Notes under the pieces: generated by a model
What the model was told of the DNA's origin: nothing
What the model saw: only the letters and a program-made list of their open reading frames with translations
Databases searched by the model: none
DNA from: Alphaproteobacteria bacterium
Lineage (GTDB): Bacteria; Pseudomonadota; Alphaproteobacteria; Rickettsiales; UBA1997
Length of the DNA: 64,000 nt
Reading direction: 5' to 3'
NCBI GenBank assembly: GCA_014190355.1
Contig: BJGH01000003.1
Span: forward strand, 66,893 to 130,892
Position numbers and translations under genes: made by a program
In this document: positions 37,756 through 47,416 of the stretch, piece by piece
How positions within the stretch are numbered: position 1 is the stretch's first letter
Layout: the number at the start of each line of letters is the position of its first letter

Positions 37756-38104
37756 TAAAAATTAAAATTAATAATAAAATTTTCTACTAAGCTTGTATAT
37801 ATTTTTTTAAATTTCAAGCAATTTATTAATTTTTAAGAGGAGCCTGACCCTTTTTGGTAAAAAAAATATAGATTAATGGTTGATGGATTATGTGTTTATC
37901 AATAGATTAATTAAAAATCTTTTAAATTCTGATATTCTTTACGATAGCAAGCAAAATCATTACTTACTTTTTTCTCTTTTTTATTCTTAATTTTTAATAG
38001 TTTTTCTTATCAAATATTTTTTTACAAAGGTTAAATCGATTTGACTTTAGAGATTTGTAAATTAAATTTGTTGTCTTTTTATTTAACCTTTTTTTTGAAA
38101 AAAT
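37756..38104. other. Intergenic spacer of 349 bases between divergent genes
   Basis: Holds the leaders of the 573-residue unknown gene (minus) and speD-speE (plus). A possible speD-speE promoter is listed separately. No small gene or RNA is evident. Confidence 0.4.
38041..38068 (+). promoter_or_regulatory. Possible promoter of the speD-speE unit
   Basis: TTGACT (38041-38046), a 16-base spacer and TAAATT (38063-38068), 36 bases before the ATG. The -10 box is only a fair match, and such matches occur by chance in AT-rich DNA. Confidence 0.3.
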
Positions 38105-39406
38105 ATGAATAAAGCTCTAGGCAATCACATTTTGGTAGAATTCATGAATTGCGATCCACAGATTTTAAATGAGGTAGCAACTATTGAAAAAAATATGGTT
38201 GAAGGAGCAATAAAAGCCGGTGCTACAGTAATAAATTCAACATTTCATCATTTCTCACCTTACGGAGTATCTGGAGTGGTAGTTATTCAAGAGAGTCATT
38301 TAGCTATTCATACTTGGCCAGAATGGGGTTATGCAGCCGTTGATTTATTTACCTGCGGCGAAATAGATGCGTGGATTTCTTTTGATTACCTAAAAAAATC
38401 CTTTAAATCAGATTCATACTCAGCAATTGAAATGAAAAGAGGTTCAGTAAGCTTATTAAAAAGAAATGATTTCAATCTTGATTCAATTAGGTCTAAAAAT
38501 ACTCAATGGCAAAATCCTGATTTTTACACTCGCAATGTTTGGTTCACTGATAAAGACGAAAACCAAGCTTTGTCTCTTCGCTATACTGGCGAAATTCTTC
38601 ATGATACCCAGTCACCTTTCCAAAGAGTTCGAATCCTTGAAAGTTATAAATATGGCAAAATTCTTACTCTTGATAATATGGTGATGACTACCGAAAAAGA
38701 TGAATATCACTACCACGAAATGATCAGTCACATAGCCTTGTTATCACATCATAATCCACGAAATATTTTAGTAATTGGCGGCGGCGATGGGGGAACGGTG
38801 CGTGAAATTTTACGCCACAAAATTGTTAAAAAAGTTACAATGGTTGAGATTGATAATGAAGTAATACAGGCCTGCAAAAAACATCTTCCTATTATTGCTA
38901 GTGAACTTAATAATCCTAAACTTGAATTGATTGTTGACGATGGTATTGCATTTGTAAAAAAAGCTCAGGCTGAGAGCTATGATGTTATAATCGTTGATGG
39001 ATCTGATCCAGTTGGCCCAGCTCAAGGATTATTTTCAACCGAATTTTACAAAAATTGTTACAAAGCTTTGAAGGATGACGGTATCCTTGTTTCTCAAGGT
39101 GAATCCCCAAAATTCAATGAAAAAGTTTTTGTTGAGTTAAACTCAACTTTAAAAGAAATTTTTGGTGAAAAATATACTAAAATATCATTGTTTTATGTGC
39201 CAACCTACCCAACTGGAATGTGGTCTTTCCAGTATGGTTTAAAAAATCCTAAAAACAATAGTTTATTAGATAAATCACATGATCAAAACAAAATTGATGA
39301 GTTTGTTGCAAAAAATAACCTTAGATACTATAATTTCGAAATTCACCAAGCAAGTTTTGCTTTACCAAATTTTGTTAAAAATTTAATTAACAGCAAAAAT
39401 TCTTGA
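38105..39406 (+). CDS. speD-speE: Fused S-adenosylmethionine decarboxylase-spermidine synthase
   Basis: One 433-residue chain carries two consecutive polyamine enzymes. Residues 1-~125 are a bacterial class 1 Spe[25 protein letters not shown] motif with the Glu63-Ser64 self-cleavage site that makes the pyruvoyl group, the catalytic His and LFTCG cysteine. From about residue 140 a spermidine synthase follows: [50 protein letters not shown] and [16 protein letters not shown]. Together they decarboxylate AdoMet and transfer aminopropyl to putrescine, releasing methylthioadenosine. Self-cleavage at Ser64 would leave SpeE attached to the alpha chain. It leads a plus-strand run with gpmI, lepB and rnc. 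Confidence 0.95.
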   Translation: MNKALGNHILVEFMNCDPQILNEVATIEKNMVEGAIKAGATVINSTFHHFSPYGVSGVVVIQESHLAIHTWPEWGYAAVDLFTCGEIDAWISFDYLKKSFKSDSYSAIEMKRGSVSLLKRNDFNLDSIRSKNTQWQNPDFYTRNVWFTDKDENQALSLRYTGEILHDTQSPFQRVRILESYKYGKILTLDNMVMTTEKDEYHYHEMISHIALLSHHNPRNILVIGGGDGGTVREILRHKIVKKVTMVEIDNEVIQACKKHLPIIASELNNPKLELIVDDGIAFVKKAQAESYDVIIVDGSDPVGPAQGLFSTEFYKNCYKALKDDGILVSQGESPKFNEKVFVELNSTLKEIFGEKYTKISLFYVPTYPTGMWSFQYGLKNPKNNSLLDKSHDQNKIDEFVAKNNLRYYNFEIHQASFALPNFVKNLINSKNS

Positions 39407-39502
39407 AAATTATATTTTTAATTGAAAAATATTATTTTAAATAACATTTACTTAAAAACCTCTTAAACCCAAATTATTATAACCCAAATTATTTATACTA
39501 AA

Positions 39503-41008
39503 ATGGCTGATAATAAAGCTTTCAACAAATCAAAAAAACCTCTTTTGCTATGTATTCTCGATGGTTTTGGTATTGGCGATGACAACTCCGAATTCAATGC
39601 CATTTCACAAGCTCGAATGACTAATTATCAAAGAATTATTAATACCTATCCTCATTCCCAACTTCAAACTTCTGGTTTAGCAGTTGGACTTCCTGAAGGG
39701 CAAATCGGTAATTCTGAAGTTGGACACATGACAATTGGCGCTGGTCGAGTAATTTACCAAGATCTTCCTCGCATCAATAATGCAATTGCCGATGGTAGTT
39801 TTGCCAAGAATCCTCAATTACAAAACCTAATTGACTATCATCAAAATAATGACTCAACTTGCCATCTTGCAGGTTTGGTTTCCGATGGTGGAGTTCACTC
39901 TCATCTTGACCATTTGCTTTTTTTAGCGAATTATCTCGAGCAAAATGGTGTTAAAATTGTAATTCATGCTTTTCTTGATGGCAGAGATGTTGCCCAAAAA
40001 AGTGCTGAAAAGTATTTACAAAAATTAACCAACTTCAAAATTGCAACTCTTATTGGAAGATATTATGCGATGGATCGTGATAAAAAATGGGACCGAATTG
40101 AACTTGCCATTAATGCTATAATTAAAGGTCAAGGCGAACATTTCTCTGACTGCTTTAAGGCCATTATCAGTTCTTATAAAAAAAACATTACTGATGAATT
40201 TATTAAACCCTGCATTATTGATAACTATCAAGGGGCTGCATGTAATGATAGCTTAATTTTCTTTAACTTTCGTGCAGATCGAGCTCGACAAATCTCTGAA
40301 AAATTAATGGCAAGCCAAAAATTTACTAAAGCCTTGGCTCTTACTCACTACAGTGATCAACTCGATAATTTTTATAAAATTATATTTCCACCTCAAGAAG
40401 TTAAAAACTCCTTACCAGAAATTTTAGCAAAAAATAATTTATCACAACTTAGAATCGCTGAAACTGAAAAATATGCTCATGTTACTTTCTTTTTTTCTTG
40501 TGGACAAGAACAAGAATTTAGCAACGAACAAAGAATCCTTGTTCAATCGCCAAAAGTTGCAACTTACGATCTTAAACCCGAAATGTCTGCCTTGGAAATA
40601 ACCAAAAATCTTTGCCAAGCAATCAATAGCGATAAATATGATTTTATTCTAGTAAATTATGCCAATCCTGATATGGTTGGTCATTCAGGAGATTTATCTG
40701 CTTCAATTAAAGCCTGTCAAATTATTGATCAACAGCTGGTAATGCTAGAACAAAATATTTTGCAAAAAAATGGTACAATGCTTATCAGCGCTGATCATGG
40801 CAATATTGAATGCATGCGTGATAATTTTGATCAACCTCATACCGCTCATACTCTTAACCCTGTTCCGTTTATTTTAATTAGCAATAATCATAAATCAATT
40901 GACCTTAAAAATGGCAATCTTAGTGATATTGCTCCATCAATCCTGAAACTTCTTAACATCACACAACCAATTGAAATGACTGGAAAAAACCTTATCAACC
41001 ACAAATAA
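39503..41008 (+). CDS. gpmI: Cofactor-independent phosphoglycerate mutase
   Basis: Interconverts 3- and 2-phosphoglycerate using two manganese ions. Metal and active-site motifs: LCILDGFGIGD, the phosphoserine motif GQIGNSEVGHMTIGAGR, SDGGVHSHLDHL, FLDGRDVAQKS, GRYYAMDRD, FNFRADRARQ, MVGHSGD and ISADHGNIE. Length 501 is slightly below the usual ~510. It ends one base before the lepB ATG. Confidence 0.97.
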   Translation: MADNKAFNKSKKPLLLCILDGFGIGDDNSEFNAISQARMTNYQRIINTYPHSQLQTSGLAVGLPEGQIGNSEVGHMTIGAGRVIYQDLPRINNAIADGSFAKNPQLQNLIDYHQNNDSTCHLAGLVSDGGVHSHLDHLLFLANYLEQNGVKIVIHAFLDGRDVAQKSAEKYLQKLTNFKIATLIGRYYAMDRDKKWDRIELAINAIIKGQGEHFSDCFKAIISSYKKNITDEFIKPCIIDNYQGAACNDSLIFFNFRADRARQISEKLMASQKFTKALALTHYSDQLDNFYKIIFPPQEVKNSLPEILAKNNLSQLRIAETEKYAHVTFFFSCGQEQEFSNEQRILVQSPKVATYDLKPEMSALEITKNLCQAINSDKYDFILVNYANPDMVGHSGDLSASIKACQIIDQQLVMLEQNILQKNGTMLISADHGNIECMRDNFDQPHTAHTLNPVPFILISNNHKSIDLKNGNLSDIAPSILKLLNITQPIEMTGKNLINHK

Positions 41009-41009
41009 T

Positions 41010-41960
41010 ATGAAAAAAAACCTATCAAATTATAATAAATTTATAACAAAAAAATTATTTCTATTTAAGAATTTTAACAATTCTCAATTAATTAAAATTA
41101 GAAAAAAAATTTCAATAATTATATCTTATTTAACTAGTTCTAAAAAAAATAAATTACCAATAAAAGATGTTTTAAAAAAATCCCAAAAAACCTTTGACGA
41201 AAATCATAATCAATCCAATCCTAATAAACAAAATTCTCCTAACGGTGGTTTTTTTTCAACATTAATTTTCGCAGTAATTTGTGCAGGTATTATTCGCTCC
41301 TTTCTTTTTGAGCCATTTCATATTCCATCAGGCTCTATGAAACCAAATCTTTTGATTGGTGATTATGTTTTTGTTAAAAAATATGCTTACGGATATAGCA
41401 AATACTCCTTGCCATTTGGCTTTAATTTTTTTTCTGGAAGAATTTTCAACAAAACTCCTAAAAGAGGAGATATCATTGTTTTTCGCTATCCAGCCAATCC
41501 CAGCATCAATTACATCAAGCGTTTAATTGGTTTGCCAAATGATCGTATTCAAGTTCGTTCAGGAAAATTATATATCAATGAACAATTGATAAATAAAAAT
41601 TTTGATAGTCAATTTAATGATCTTCAAGATGGACAAATTTTTAATGCCGACCAATTTATTGAAACTTTACCAAATGGCAAAAAATTTCTAACACTCGATA
41701 CTGGAACAACAGCCCAAGATAATACGGGAATCTTTGAAGTTCCTGCTGGACATTATTTTGTTATGGGAGATAATCGTGATAATTCACAAGATAGCAGATT
41801 TATTGACCAAGTTGGCTATATCCCTGAGGAAAATTTAGTTGGTAAAGCAACAATCATTTTCTTTTCCAATAAACAACCTTTTTGGAAATTTTGGTTATGG
41901 CACAAATCAATTCGCTTTGAAAGAATATTTAAAAATATAAACAATGATTTAAATGAGTAA
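41010..41960 (+). CDS. lepB: Signal peptidase I with long N-terminal extension
   Basis: Cleaves signal peptides at the outer face of the inner membrane. The transmembrane anchor is about residues 81-100, followed by the catalytic serine in PSGSMKPNLLIGDYVFVKK (Ser109) and the catalytic lysine in RGDIIVFRYP..INYIKRLIGLP; the box E motif is GDNRDNSQDSRFI. The ~78 residues before the anchor are basic and Asn-rich with a weak hydrophobic patch (ISIIISYL). Typical alphaproteobacterial LepB has a very short cytosolic start. No internal ATG exists before the anchor, so the extension appears real unless a non-ATG start is used. The stop overlaps rnc by eight bases. Confidence 0.94.
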   Translation: MKKNLSNYNKFITKKLFLFKNFNNSQLIKIRKKISIIISYLTSSKKNKLPIKDVLKKSQKTFDENHNQSNPNKQNSPNGGFFSTLIFAVICAGIIRSFLFEPFHIPSGSMKPNLLIGDYVFVKKYAYGYSKYSLPFGFNFFSGRIFNKTPKRGDIIVFRYPANPSINYIKRLIGLPNDRIQVRSGKLYINEQLINKNFDSQFNDLQDGQIFNADQFIETLPNGKKFLTLDTGTTAQDNTGIFEVPAGHYFVMGDNRDNSQDSRFIDQVGYIPEENLVGKATIIFFSNKQPFWKFWLWHKSIRFERIFKNINNDLNE

Positions 41961-42639
41961 TTTTCAAGATTTTTATAATAAAATTAATTATTTCTTTAAT
42001 AATGATAAATTACTTGAAGAAGCCTTAACTCACCCAAGCCTTTCCAAGGAAAAAAAACAAAAAAATAATTATCAACGTTTAGAATTTCTTGGCGACAAAG
42101 TTCTGTCATTGATAATTTCAGAATTCTTAATGCATAAATTTATTGATGAAGCAGAAGGAGCACTCTCAAAGCGTCATGCCAATCTTGTTTCAGGAGAAAC
42201 TCTCTCGCAAATTGCCCTAAAAATCGGTCTTGATAAAGTTATAAAAATCAGTTACGGAGAAGAAAAACTAGGTGGTAAAACCAATAAACGCAATTTAGAA
42301 AATGCTCTTGAGGCTTTGGTGGGTGCGATCTATCTTGACAGCGATTATAAGCATGCCAAAGAATTTGTTTTAAATTTTTGGCATCATCAATTATTGCAAG
42401 ATCGTAAACCCCCTCAGGATGCAATTTCACAATTACAAGAAATTATTCAGGCTAATTCTCGAGATCTTCCCTTGTACGATACATTTAAAGAGAGTGGCTC
42501 AGATCACGCTCCAACTTTTATTTCTAACCTAACCTTACCATTATCATCGCAAATCTTTAGTGCTCGAGGTTCTTCAAAAAAAGAAGCTCAAAAAAATGTT
42601 GCTAAAATTGCTTTAGAATTTTTAAAAAAATTATCTTAG
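41953..42639 (+). CDS. rnc: Ribonuclease III
   Basis: Double-strand-specific endoribonuclease for rRNA and mRNA processing. The catalytic signature YQRLEFLGDKVLSLIIS and the second metal-binding segment NALEALVGAIYLDSDY are intact. The C-terminal double-stranded RNA-binding domain ends in SKKEAQKNVAKIALEFL. Length 228 is normal. The lepB-rnc order is typical of many proteobacteria, where era often follows; here no era is seen and the strand switches. Confidence 0.96.
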   Translation: MSNFQDFYNKINYFFNNDKLLEEALTHPSLSKEKKQKNNYQRLEFLGDKVLSLIISEFLMHKFIDEAEGALSKRHANLVSGETLSQIALKIGLDKVIKISYGEEKLGGKTNKRNLENALEALVGAIYLDSDYKHAKEFVLNFWHHQLLQDRKPPQDAISQLQEIIQANSRDLPLYDTFKESGSDHAPTFISNLTLPLSSQIFSARGSSKKEAQKNVAKIALEFLKKLS

Positions 42640-42707
42640 ATTTTGTCAATTTTTTAAAATTTATAATATCATCAAATTTGATAGAACAAATTATTAATTA
42701 TTTTCAA

Positions 42708-43298
42708 TTAGGAGATATTTTCGTCTTTAAGATTACGAATCATAAACGGCATTTGCATCAAGCTAAATATGACCGTTAAAGTCATCATCCCGAAAACTTT
42801 AAAATTAACCCATAGCTCCGTAGAAAAATTTCGCCATATTATTTCATTAACAATTGCTAGAAAAATAAAATAAAATCCCCACCACTTTGAAAGAGTTAGC
42901 CACGCCTCATTTGACATTGCCAGCTTATTATCAAAAACAACTGCCAACATTGGTTTTTTAAAATAATATCCGATTAACAAGATTGCGGCAAAAACTATAT
43001 TGACAATAGTTGGTTTAATTTTTATAAAAAATTCATCATGCAAATAAAAACTCAATAACCCAAAAACAGTAACTATCAGAGCTGCAAATAACGCTATATA
43101 AGAAATTTTTTTAGTTAATGCATAACGCAAAATTAATGAGAAAATTGTTACAATAACCATGCAGATTGTCGCAAAAAACAAAGGCTCAAAAGAGGGATTT
43201 AAGAAGGAATTTTTGGGAATTTTAAAAGCTATAAAAAAAACCATTATTGGCAAATAATCGCCAACGAATTTTACAATGCTTTCCTTTTTTTTGGACAT
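42708..43298 (-). CDS. yciB: Inner-membrane septation protein YciB/IspZ
   Basis: A 196-residue integral membrane protein with five to six hydrophobic segments. Family-specific stretches are visible: FVGDYLPIMVFFIAFK at the start, FIKIKPTIVNIVFAAILLIG, and the conserved AWLTLSKWWGFYFIFLAIVNE followed by NFSTELWVNFKVFG. YciB is implicated in envelope biogenesis and septation. No gene lies close by on the same strand. Confidence 0.92.
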   Translation of the reverse strand: MSKKKESIVKFVGDYLPIMVFFIAFKIPKNSFLNPSFEPLFFATICMVIVTIFSLILRYALTKKISYIALFAALIVTVFGLLSFYLHDEFFIKIKPTIVNIVFAAILLIGYYFKKPMLAVVFDNKLAMSNEAWLTLSKWWGFYFIFLAIVNEIIWRNFSTELWVNFKVFGMMTLTVIFSLMQMPFMIRNLKDENIS

Positions 43299-43444
43299 AT
43301 CAATAAATTAACTAGTTACAACATTTTAAATTATCACATGCTAATTTGATTTAAGAAATTTAACCTTAAGATCAATAAGCCTTGAGTTATTTTGACTTTG
43401 AATAAATACTGGCTTTTGTAATTTTTTTAATCAGACATATTCAA

Positions 43445-44041
43445 TTAATTCAAGCAATTATTTGATTCATTTTCATCTCCCTTAGTTAAACTAAGGATAT
43501 TAATCTCAATGGTCAATTTATTAAAATTATCATCGAGCAATTTTTTTAGTTTTTCATCAGCAAAATTATAACTTCCCGCCAACAAAACCCTAACCGAAGC
43601 TCCAATTCTTCGATCTTTAATTGCCTTAACCAATATTTTATCAATCGAATTTTCATTTTGTTGAGCAATTATTAATTCTTTGTCCACTGAAAAATCAACA
43701 ATTTTTAATTGATCGTTAAAAATTTTATAAATTAATTTAACTTTATCAGAGCATTTGATAACATCGTCTCCTACACCGGAAAAAAGCTCTTCAAAGGTTA
43801 AATCTTCAAATGTTTTTTTTATATTCTTGAGATCTTGAATTTTTTTTACAGTTTCAATTTTGTTAGAAATTTCATCATATTTATTCTTAACCTGCGTTAT
43901 TTCACCTGTAATCTTGGATAAAGAAATATTATCTAGAAATGTATTGCGATGCTTGCTGTCTCCAACTAAAACAACATAAATAATAACTACGCAAGCAGTA
44001 ATTCTAACAATTGGTTTTTTAACAAAACTTTGAAGATCCAT
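43445..44041 (-). CDS. Membrane-anchored protein with possible degenerate FKBP domain
   Basis: 198 residues: an N-terminal hydrophobic segment (residues about 11-26), a coiled-coil-like stretch (QVKNKYDEISNKIETVKKIQDLKNIKK) and a C-terminal domain. In the latter, FEELFSGVGDDVIKCSDKVKLIYKI recalls the start of FKBP-type isomerases and IDKILVKAIKDRRIGASVRVLLAG their GMxxGxxR segment. Key aromatic active-site residues are not evident, so activity is doubtful. It starts ten bases after the tsaC stop, in the rnhB-tsaC transcript. Confidence 0.5.
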   Translation of the reverse strand: MDLQSFVKKPIVRITACVVIIYVVLVGDSKHRNTFLDNISLSKITGEITQVKNKYDEISNKIETVKKIQDLKNIKKTFEDLTFEELFSGVGDDVIKCSDKVKLIYKIFNDQLKIVDFSVDKELIIAQQNENSIDKILVKAIKDRRIGASVRVLLAGSYNFADEKLKKLLDDNFNKLTIEINILSLTKGDENESNNCLN

Positions 44042-44051
44042 AATAAATAAA

Positions 44052-44651
44052 TCATAATTTTATTTGCCCTTGGCGGATAATTGAATAATTATCACCTTCA
44101 ATTTTTATAACAGTTGAGGCTTGATTGTCAAGAATTTTACCGGAGATGACCAAATCTACATCATCAAAATTATCAATAATTTCATCAGCGGATATTGCAA
44201 CTTTTTGTCCACTTAAATTAGCACTGCTTACTGCCAAAACTGAATTAAATTGTTCAAATAATTTTTTAACAAAAAAACTTTCAACAATTCTAAAGCCGAG
44301 ATAATTTTGATCGTTAAGATTTAGATTATTAGCTAAATTTATTTGCAGATTATCTCTTAATTTAGAGACGATTGTCAGCTTTCCTGGTAAATATTCTTCA
44401 CTTATTTTATCTAGCAAATTATTATCAGTAAATATTTTTTTTATCTGATTTTTATCCTTTAAAAAAATTGCTATTGGCTTATCAATAGCTCTTTTTTTAA
44501 GCTGATAAAGACGATTAACAGCTTGAGAATTTGTAGCATCAACAGCTAAACCATAAACTGTATCGGTAGGAATAGCAATTACTTTCCCTTCCCTTAAAAA
44601 TTGGCAAGCTATTTTGGTTGACTCTAATGTATTTTCATTAATAACTAACAT
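44052..44651 (-). CDS. tsaC: L-threonylcarbamoyladenylate synthase (Sua5/YrdC family)
   Basis: Makes threonylcarbamoyl-AMP for the universal t6A modification of ANN-decoding tRNAs. Conserved features: GKVIAIPTDTVYGLAVDATN, KKRAIDKPIAIFL, LPGKLTIVSKL (usual form PGPxT) and AVSSANLSGQKVA. Length 199 fits the short TsaC form without a Sua5 domain. It overlaps the rnhB end by seven bases. Partner genes tsaB, tsaD and tsaE are not in the window. Confidence 0.93.
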   Translation of the reverse strand: MLVINENTLESTKIACQFLREGKVIAIPTDTVYGLAVDATNSQAVNRLYQLKKRAIDKPIAIFLKDKNQIKKIFTDNNLLDKISEEYLPGKLTIVSKLRDNLQINLANNLNLNDQNYLGFRIVESFFVKKLFEQFNSVLAVSSANLSGQKVAISADEIIDNFDDVDLVISGKILDNQASTVIKIEGDNYSIIRQGQIKL

Positions 44652-45283
44652 TGATTAGCAATAATTGTTTTTATTGGTTGAAATGTTTTACGGTGAATTG
44701 AGCATATCCCAAATTCCTTAATTTTATCAAGATGTTTTTTGGTTCCATATCCAGCATGTTGATCAAAGCAATATTGTGGATATTTTTGGTGATAATCAAG
44801 CATTATTTGATCACGAGTTTCTTTAGCAATAATTGACGCACAAGCAATTGACAATGATTTTTGATCGCCTTTAATAATTGTCTTACTTTCGACAATTAAA
44901 GGAAATTTTTGATTATTTAAAAATGGATTACGATTGCCATCAACTAAAATTATTTGGGCTGAAAAATTATATTTTTTTACAAAATCATCGTAGGCTATGA
45001 TCATAGCTTGCATGGTAGCTTGCAAAATGTTAATTTGATCAATCTCTTCATTGTCAACAATACCAATACCGTAGCGAACATTATTTTTTATAATATTAAA
45101 AATTTCCTGACGTTGATTTTTAGTTAATTTCTTTGAATCATTAATTCCTTGAGCTATATTATTTTGATCCAATACCGCACAACAAGCAACCACTGGTCCA
45201 GCTAGCGGACCCCTTCCTGCCTCATCAATACCAGCCACCACAAATTCATCATATTTTTTTTCAAACAATAAATTTGGTTGCAT
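44645..45283 (-). CDS. rnhB: Ribonuclease HII
   Basis: Removes RNA from RNA-DNA hybrids and single ribonucleotides from DNA. The first acidic motif VAGIDEAGRGPLAGPVVACC, the second IILVDGNRNPF, and IACASIIAKETRDQIM with HAGYGTKKHLD are all present. Length 212 is normal. First gene of rnhB-tsaC-(FKBP-like). Confidence 0.96.
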   Translation of the reverse strand: MQPNLLFEKKYDEFVVAGIDEAGRGPLAGPVVACCAVLDQNNIAQGINDSKKLTKNQRQEIFNIIKNNVRYGIGIVDNEEIDQINILQATMQAMIIAYDDFVKKYNFSAQIILVDGNRNPFLNNQKFPLIVESKTIIKGDQKSLSIACASIIAKETRDQIMLDYHQKYPQYCFDQHAGYGTKKHLDKIKEFGICSIHRKTFQPIKTIIANQC

Positions 45284-45488
45284 AAATCAATAAATTAATT
45301 TTAAAATAAGAAAAAATTTCTAAAAATTACTTGCTAAATTTTTAACAAAAACTAATTTTTTAAAAAAAATTCTTGTTCTGTGGCTTGCAAGAATTAAAAA
45401 TTATTTTTTATTAACTTACAAATAAAATCTATATTTTTAATTATAATTATCAGAATTCATTTAAAACTTAATACTAAACAATCAAAAA

Positions 45489-46331
45489 ATGTCAAAATTT
45501 ATGAAAAAATCAAATCCAGCTCTACCTTTCATTGTAATAGTGCTAATTATAGCTATTGTTTCCCTTACAGTTTATTTATTTGTTAAAAAATCTGATAAAA
45601 AGGAAACTGATAAAGAAAATCCTACTCAAGTTATCAATTCAAGCGGACTGGACAAAGACCAAAAAATTAATGATGTTGAAGGTGTTGAAGAAGTTGTTGC
45701 CAAATGGATCGAGGCAAATCCTCAAGCCATCATTAATTCGGTTTCCAATATGCAAAAAAAGGCCATGGAAGAGCAAATGAAAAATGCTCAAAAAAATATT
45801 GGTGAAAAAAAATCAGAATTATTCAGCGATAAAAAATCTCCTCAACACTCCCCCTCTGGGCACGATGTTACTATCGTTGAGTTTTATGATTATGCTTGCG
45901 GATACTGCAAAAAAGCCTATTCAACTGTTAATGAATTAATTAAAAGCGATAAAAAAGTTCGTGTTATTTTCCGTGATTTCCCAATTCTTGGTCAACCATC
46001 TCGTGAGATGGCAGAAGTTTCAGTTGCAGTTAATTTAGTCGATTCTTCGAACTTCATAAAATTCCACGATAATCTTATGGGATCAAATGATCGCGGTAAA
46101 GATGCGGCCCTTAAAGCAGCAAAGTCCGCAGGGGTAAATGTTAGCAAAGTTGAAGAAATTTTGAAAAAAGACAAAGCTAAAATTGATAAAATTCTCGACG
46201 ATAATCTCAACCTTGGAACTTCAATTGGTATCAATGGAACCCCTGGTTTTGTTATCGGCGAAGAGTTAATTCCAGGTGCTTTAGAACTCTCAGCTCTTAA
46301 AGAAAAAATCGCTGCCGTTAGAAAAAAATAA
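45489..46331 (+). CDS. DsbA-family thiol-disulphide oxidoreductase
   Basis: Membrane-anchored thioredoxin-fold protein facing the periplasm. A transmembrane anchor lies at about residues 12-32, then a polar and coiled stretch to about 120. The catalytic domain has VEFYDYACGYCKKAY with active-site C137-G-Y-C140, VIFRDFPILG, and the cis-proline loop GINGTPGFVIGEELIPG. The layout matches Com1/BdbD-like DsbA proteins that form or shuffle disulphides. DsbB is not in the window. Met5 is a possible alternative start. A six-pair hairpin (46355-46360 with 46372-46377) follows the stop but lacks a T-run. Confidence 0.9.
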   Translation: MSKFMKKSNPALPFIVIVLIIAIVSLTVYLFVKKSDKKETDKENPTQVINSSGLDKDQKINDVEGVEEVVAKWIEANPQAIINSVSNMQKKAMEEQMKNAQKNIGEKKSELFSDKKSPQHSPSGHDVTIVEFYDYACGYCKKAYSTVNELIKSDKKVRVIFRDFPILGQPSREMAEVSVAVNLVDSSNFIKFHDNLMGSNDRGKDAALKAAKSAGVNVSKVEEILKKDKAKIDKILDDNLNLGTSIGINGTPGFVIGEELIPGALELSALKEKIAAVRKK

Positions 46332-46474
46332 ATTTTATAAATAATATCCCCCTATGATCGTCTCGCCACAGCGATCAATTATTCTTCTAAAATAAAAAAT
46401 TTCTATAAATCTTGATTGGCAAGCAAATATTTAAGTTTATTTAAAAAACTATCAAAGATAGCTAACAATTTTTT

Positions 46475-47416
46475 ATGAAAGATACTTCCCCCAAAACATC
46501 AATTGAGCTTAAATCAGATTCACAACCTCAATTTGTATTTATTTATGGAAGTCATGCCATGCAAAGAGATCCCAACCTTACCAAAGAAGTTGATGGCAAG
46601 TCTGTTTTGTTTAGTCTTCATCAATATGTTGTGCCAGATCTGCCTAATTTAGACAGTGAAGGAAGGGACTTATTGGCAAGATTTAAATTTCGCGATGAAC
46701 AAAATCCCAATGAAAAATATTTTATTTTTTACCAAATTACCAATCAAGAAATTCAGGCAATGTTCACTGGAAAAATCAAAGATCAAATTGCCAGCATTTT
46801 GAACACTGCTTGCTTGCCTGAAAAAAGAAGATCTGGAATAATGACTGAATTATTATATCAATTTGCAATTAATCAGACTGCTAAAGAAAAATTCACAACA
46901 ATTTGTCCGTCATTAAGCACAGAAATCAACATCAACGATAGCCCTGAAATAAGAAAACTTTTCACAGATCAATCGCCAAAAGAAATTGAGGAACAAGTTA
47001 CTAATTGCTTAAAAAATATTAACCATCACCTTAAAGAGCTTCAAAATAAGCAGGATTTTCAATCTTCTTTACCCTCAGCTGAAAATAAAATTGACCACAC
47101 CGTTAATTATTTTTTATCACCCACACAACTTTTTAGTGATCAAGAAAAATTTGCTTTGGAAATATCTCTCATTAACCTCATCAAGCAATCAAGATTGTGG
47201 CAAAAAGTAAATTTTAAATTATTGTTTTCAACCTTTGAAAAAATTACTAAAACACCGAATTTTACTTTTGAAGTTGGTTTACAATCAAAAAATATTAATC
47301 TTTTAACACCAACCGAGATAACCCCTGAAATCACCAAAAAAATTGCAGAGCAACTTGCTAAATCAGCATCACCAAGAGGATTAGGCTCAAAGTCAAAACC
47401 ATCTCGAGAAATTTAA
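46475..47416 (+). CDS. Unknown 313-residue protein
   Basis: Not recognised. No signal peptide or transmembrane helix. The N-terminal 160 residues look like a mixed alpha/beta domain (FVFIYGSHAMQRDPN; YFIFYQITNQEIQAMF). The middle is helical and charged, and the end is short, basic and Ser/Pro-rich (SASPRGLGSKSKPSREI). The tail resembles the ends of two other unknown proteins in the window (SPKGSGMFPRG..., SPRSPTAS...). It stands alone between the DsbA-like gene and the helicase, in the same direction as both. Confidence 0.6.
   Translation: MKDTSPKTSIELKSDSQPQFVFIYGSHAMQRDPNLTKEVDGKSVLFSLHQYVVPDLPNLDSEGRDLLARFKFRDEQNPNEKYFIFYQITNQEIQAMFTGKIKDQIASILNTACLPEKRRSGIMTELLYQFAINQTAKEKFTTICPSLSTEININDSPEIRKLFTDQSPKEIEEQVTNCLKNINHHLKELQNKQDFQSSLPSAENKIDHTVNYFLSPTQLFSDQEKFALEISLINLIKQSRLWQKVNFKLLFSTFEKITKTPNFTFEVGLQSKNINLLTPTEITPEITKKIAEQLAKSASPRGLGSKSKPSREI

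Noticed and set aside
46355..46377. Hairpin after the DsbA-like gene as a terminator
   Set aside because: Only six stem pairs with an 11-base loop and no T-run; too weak to list as a feature.
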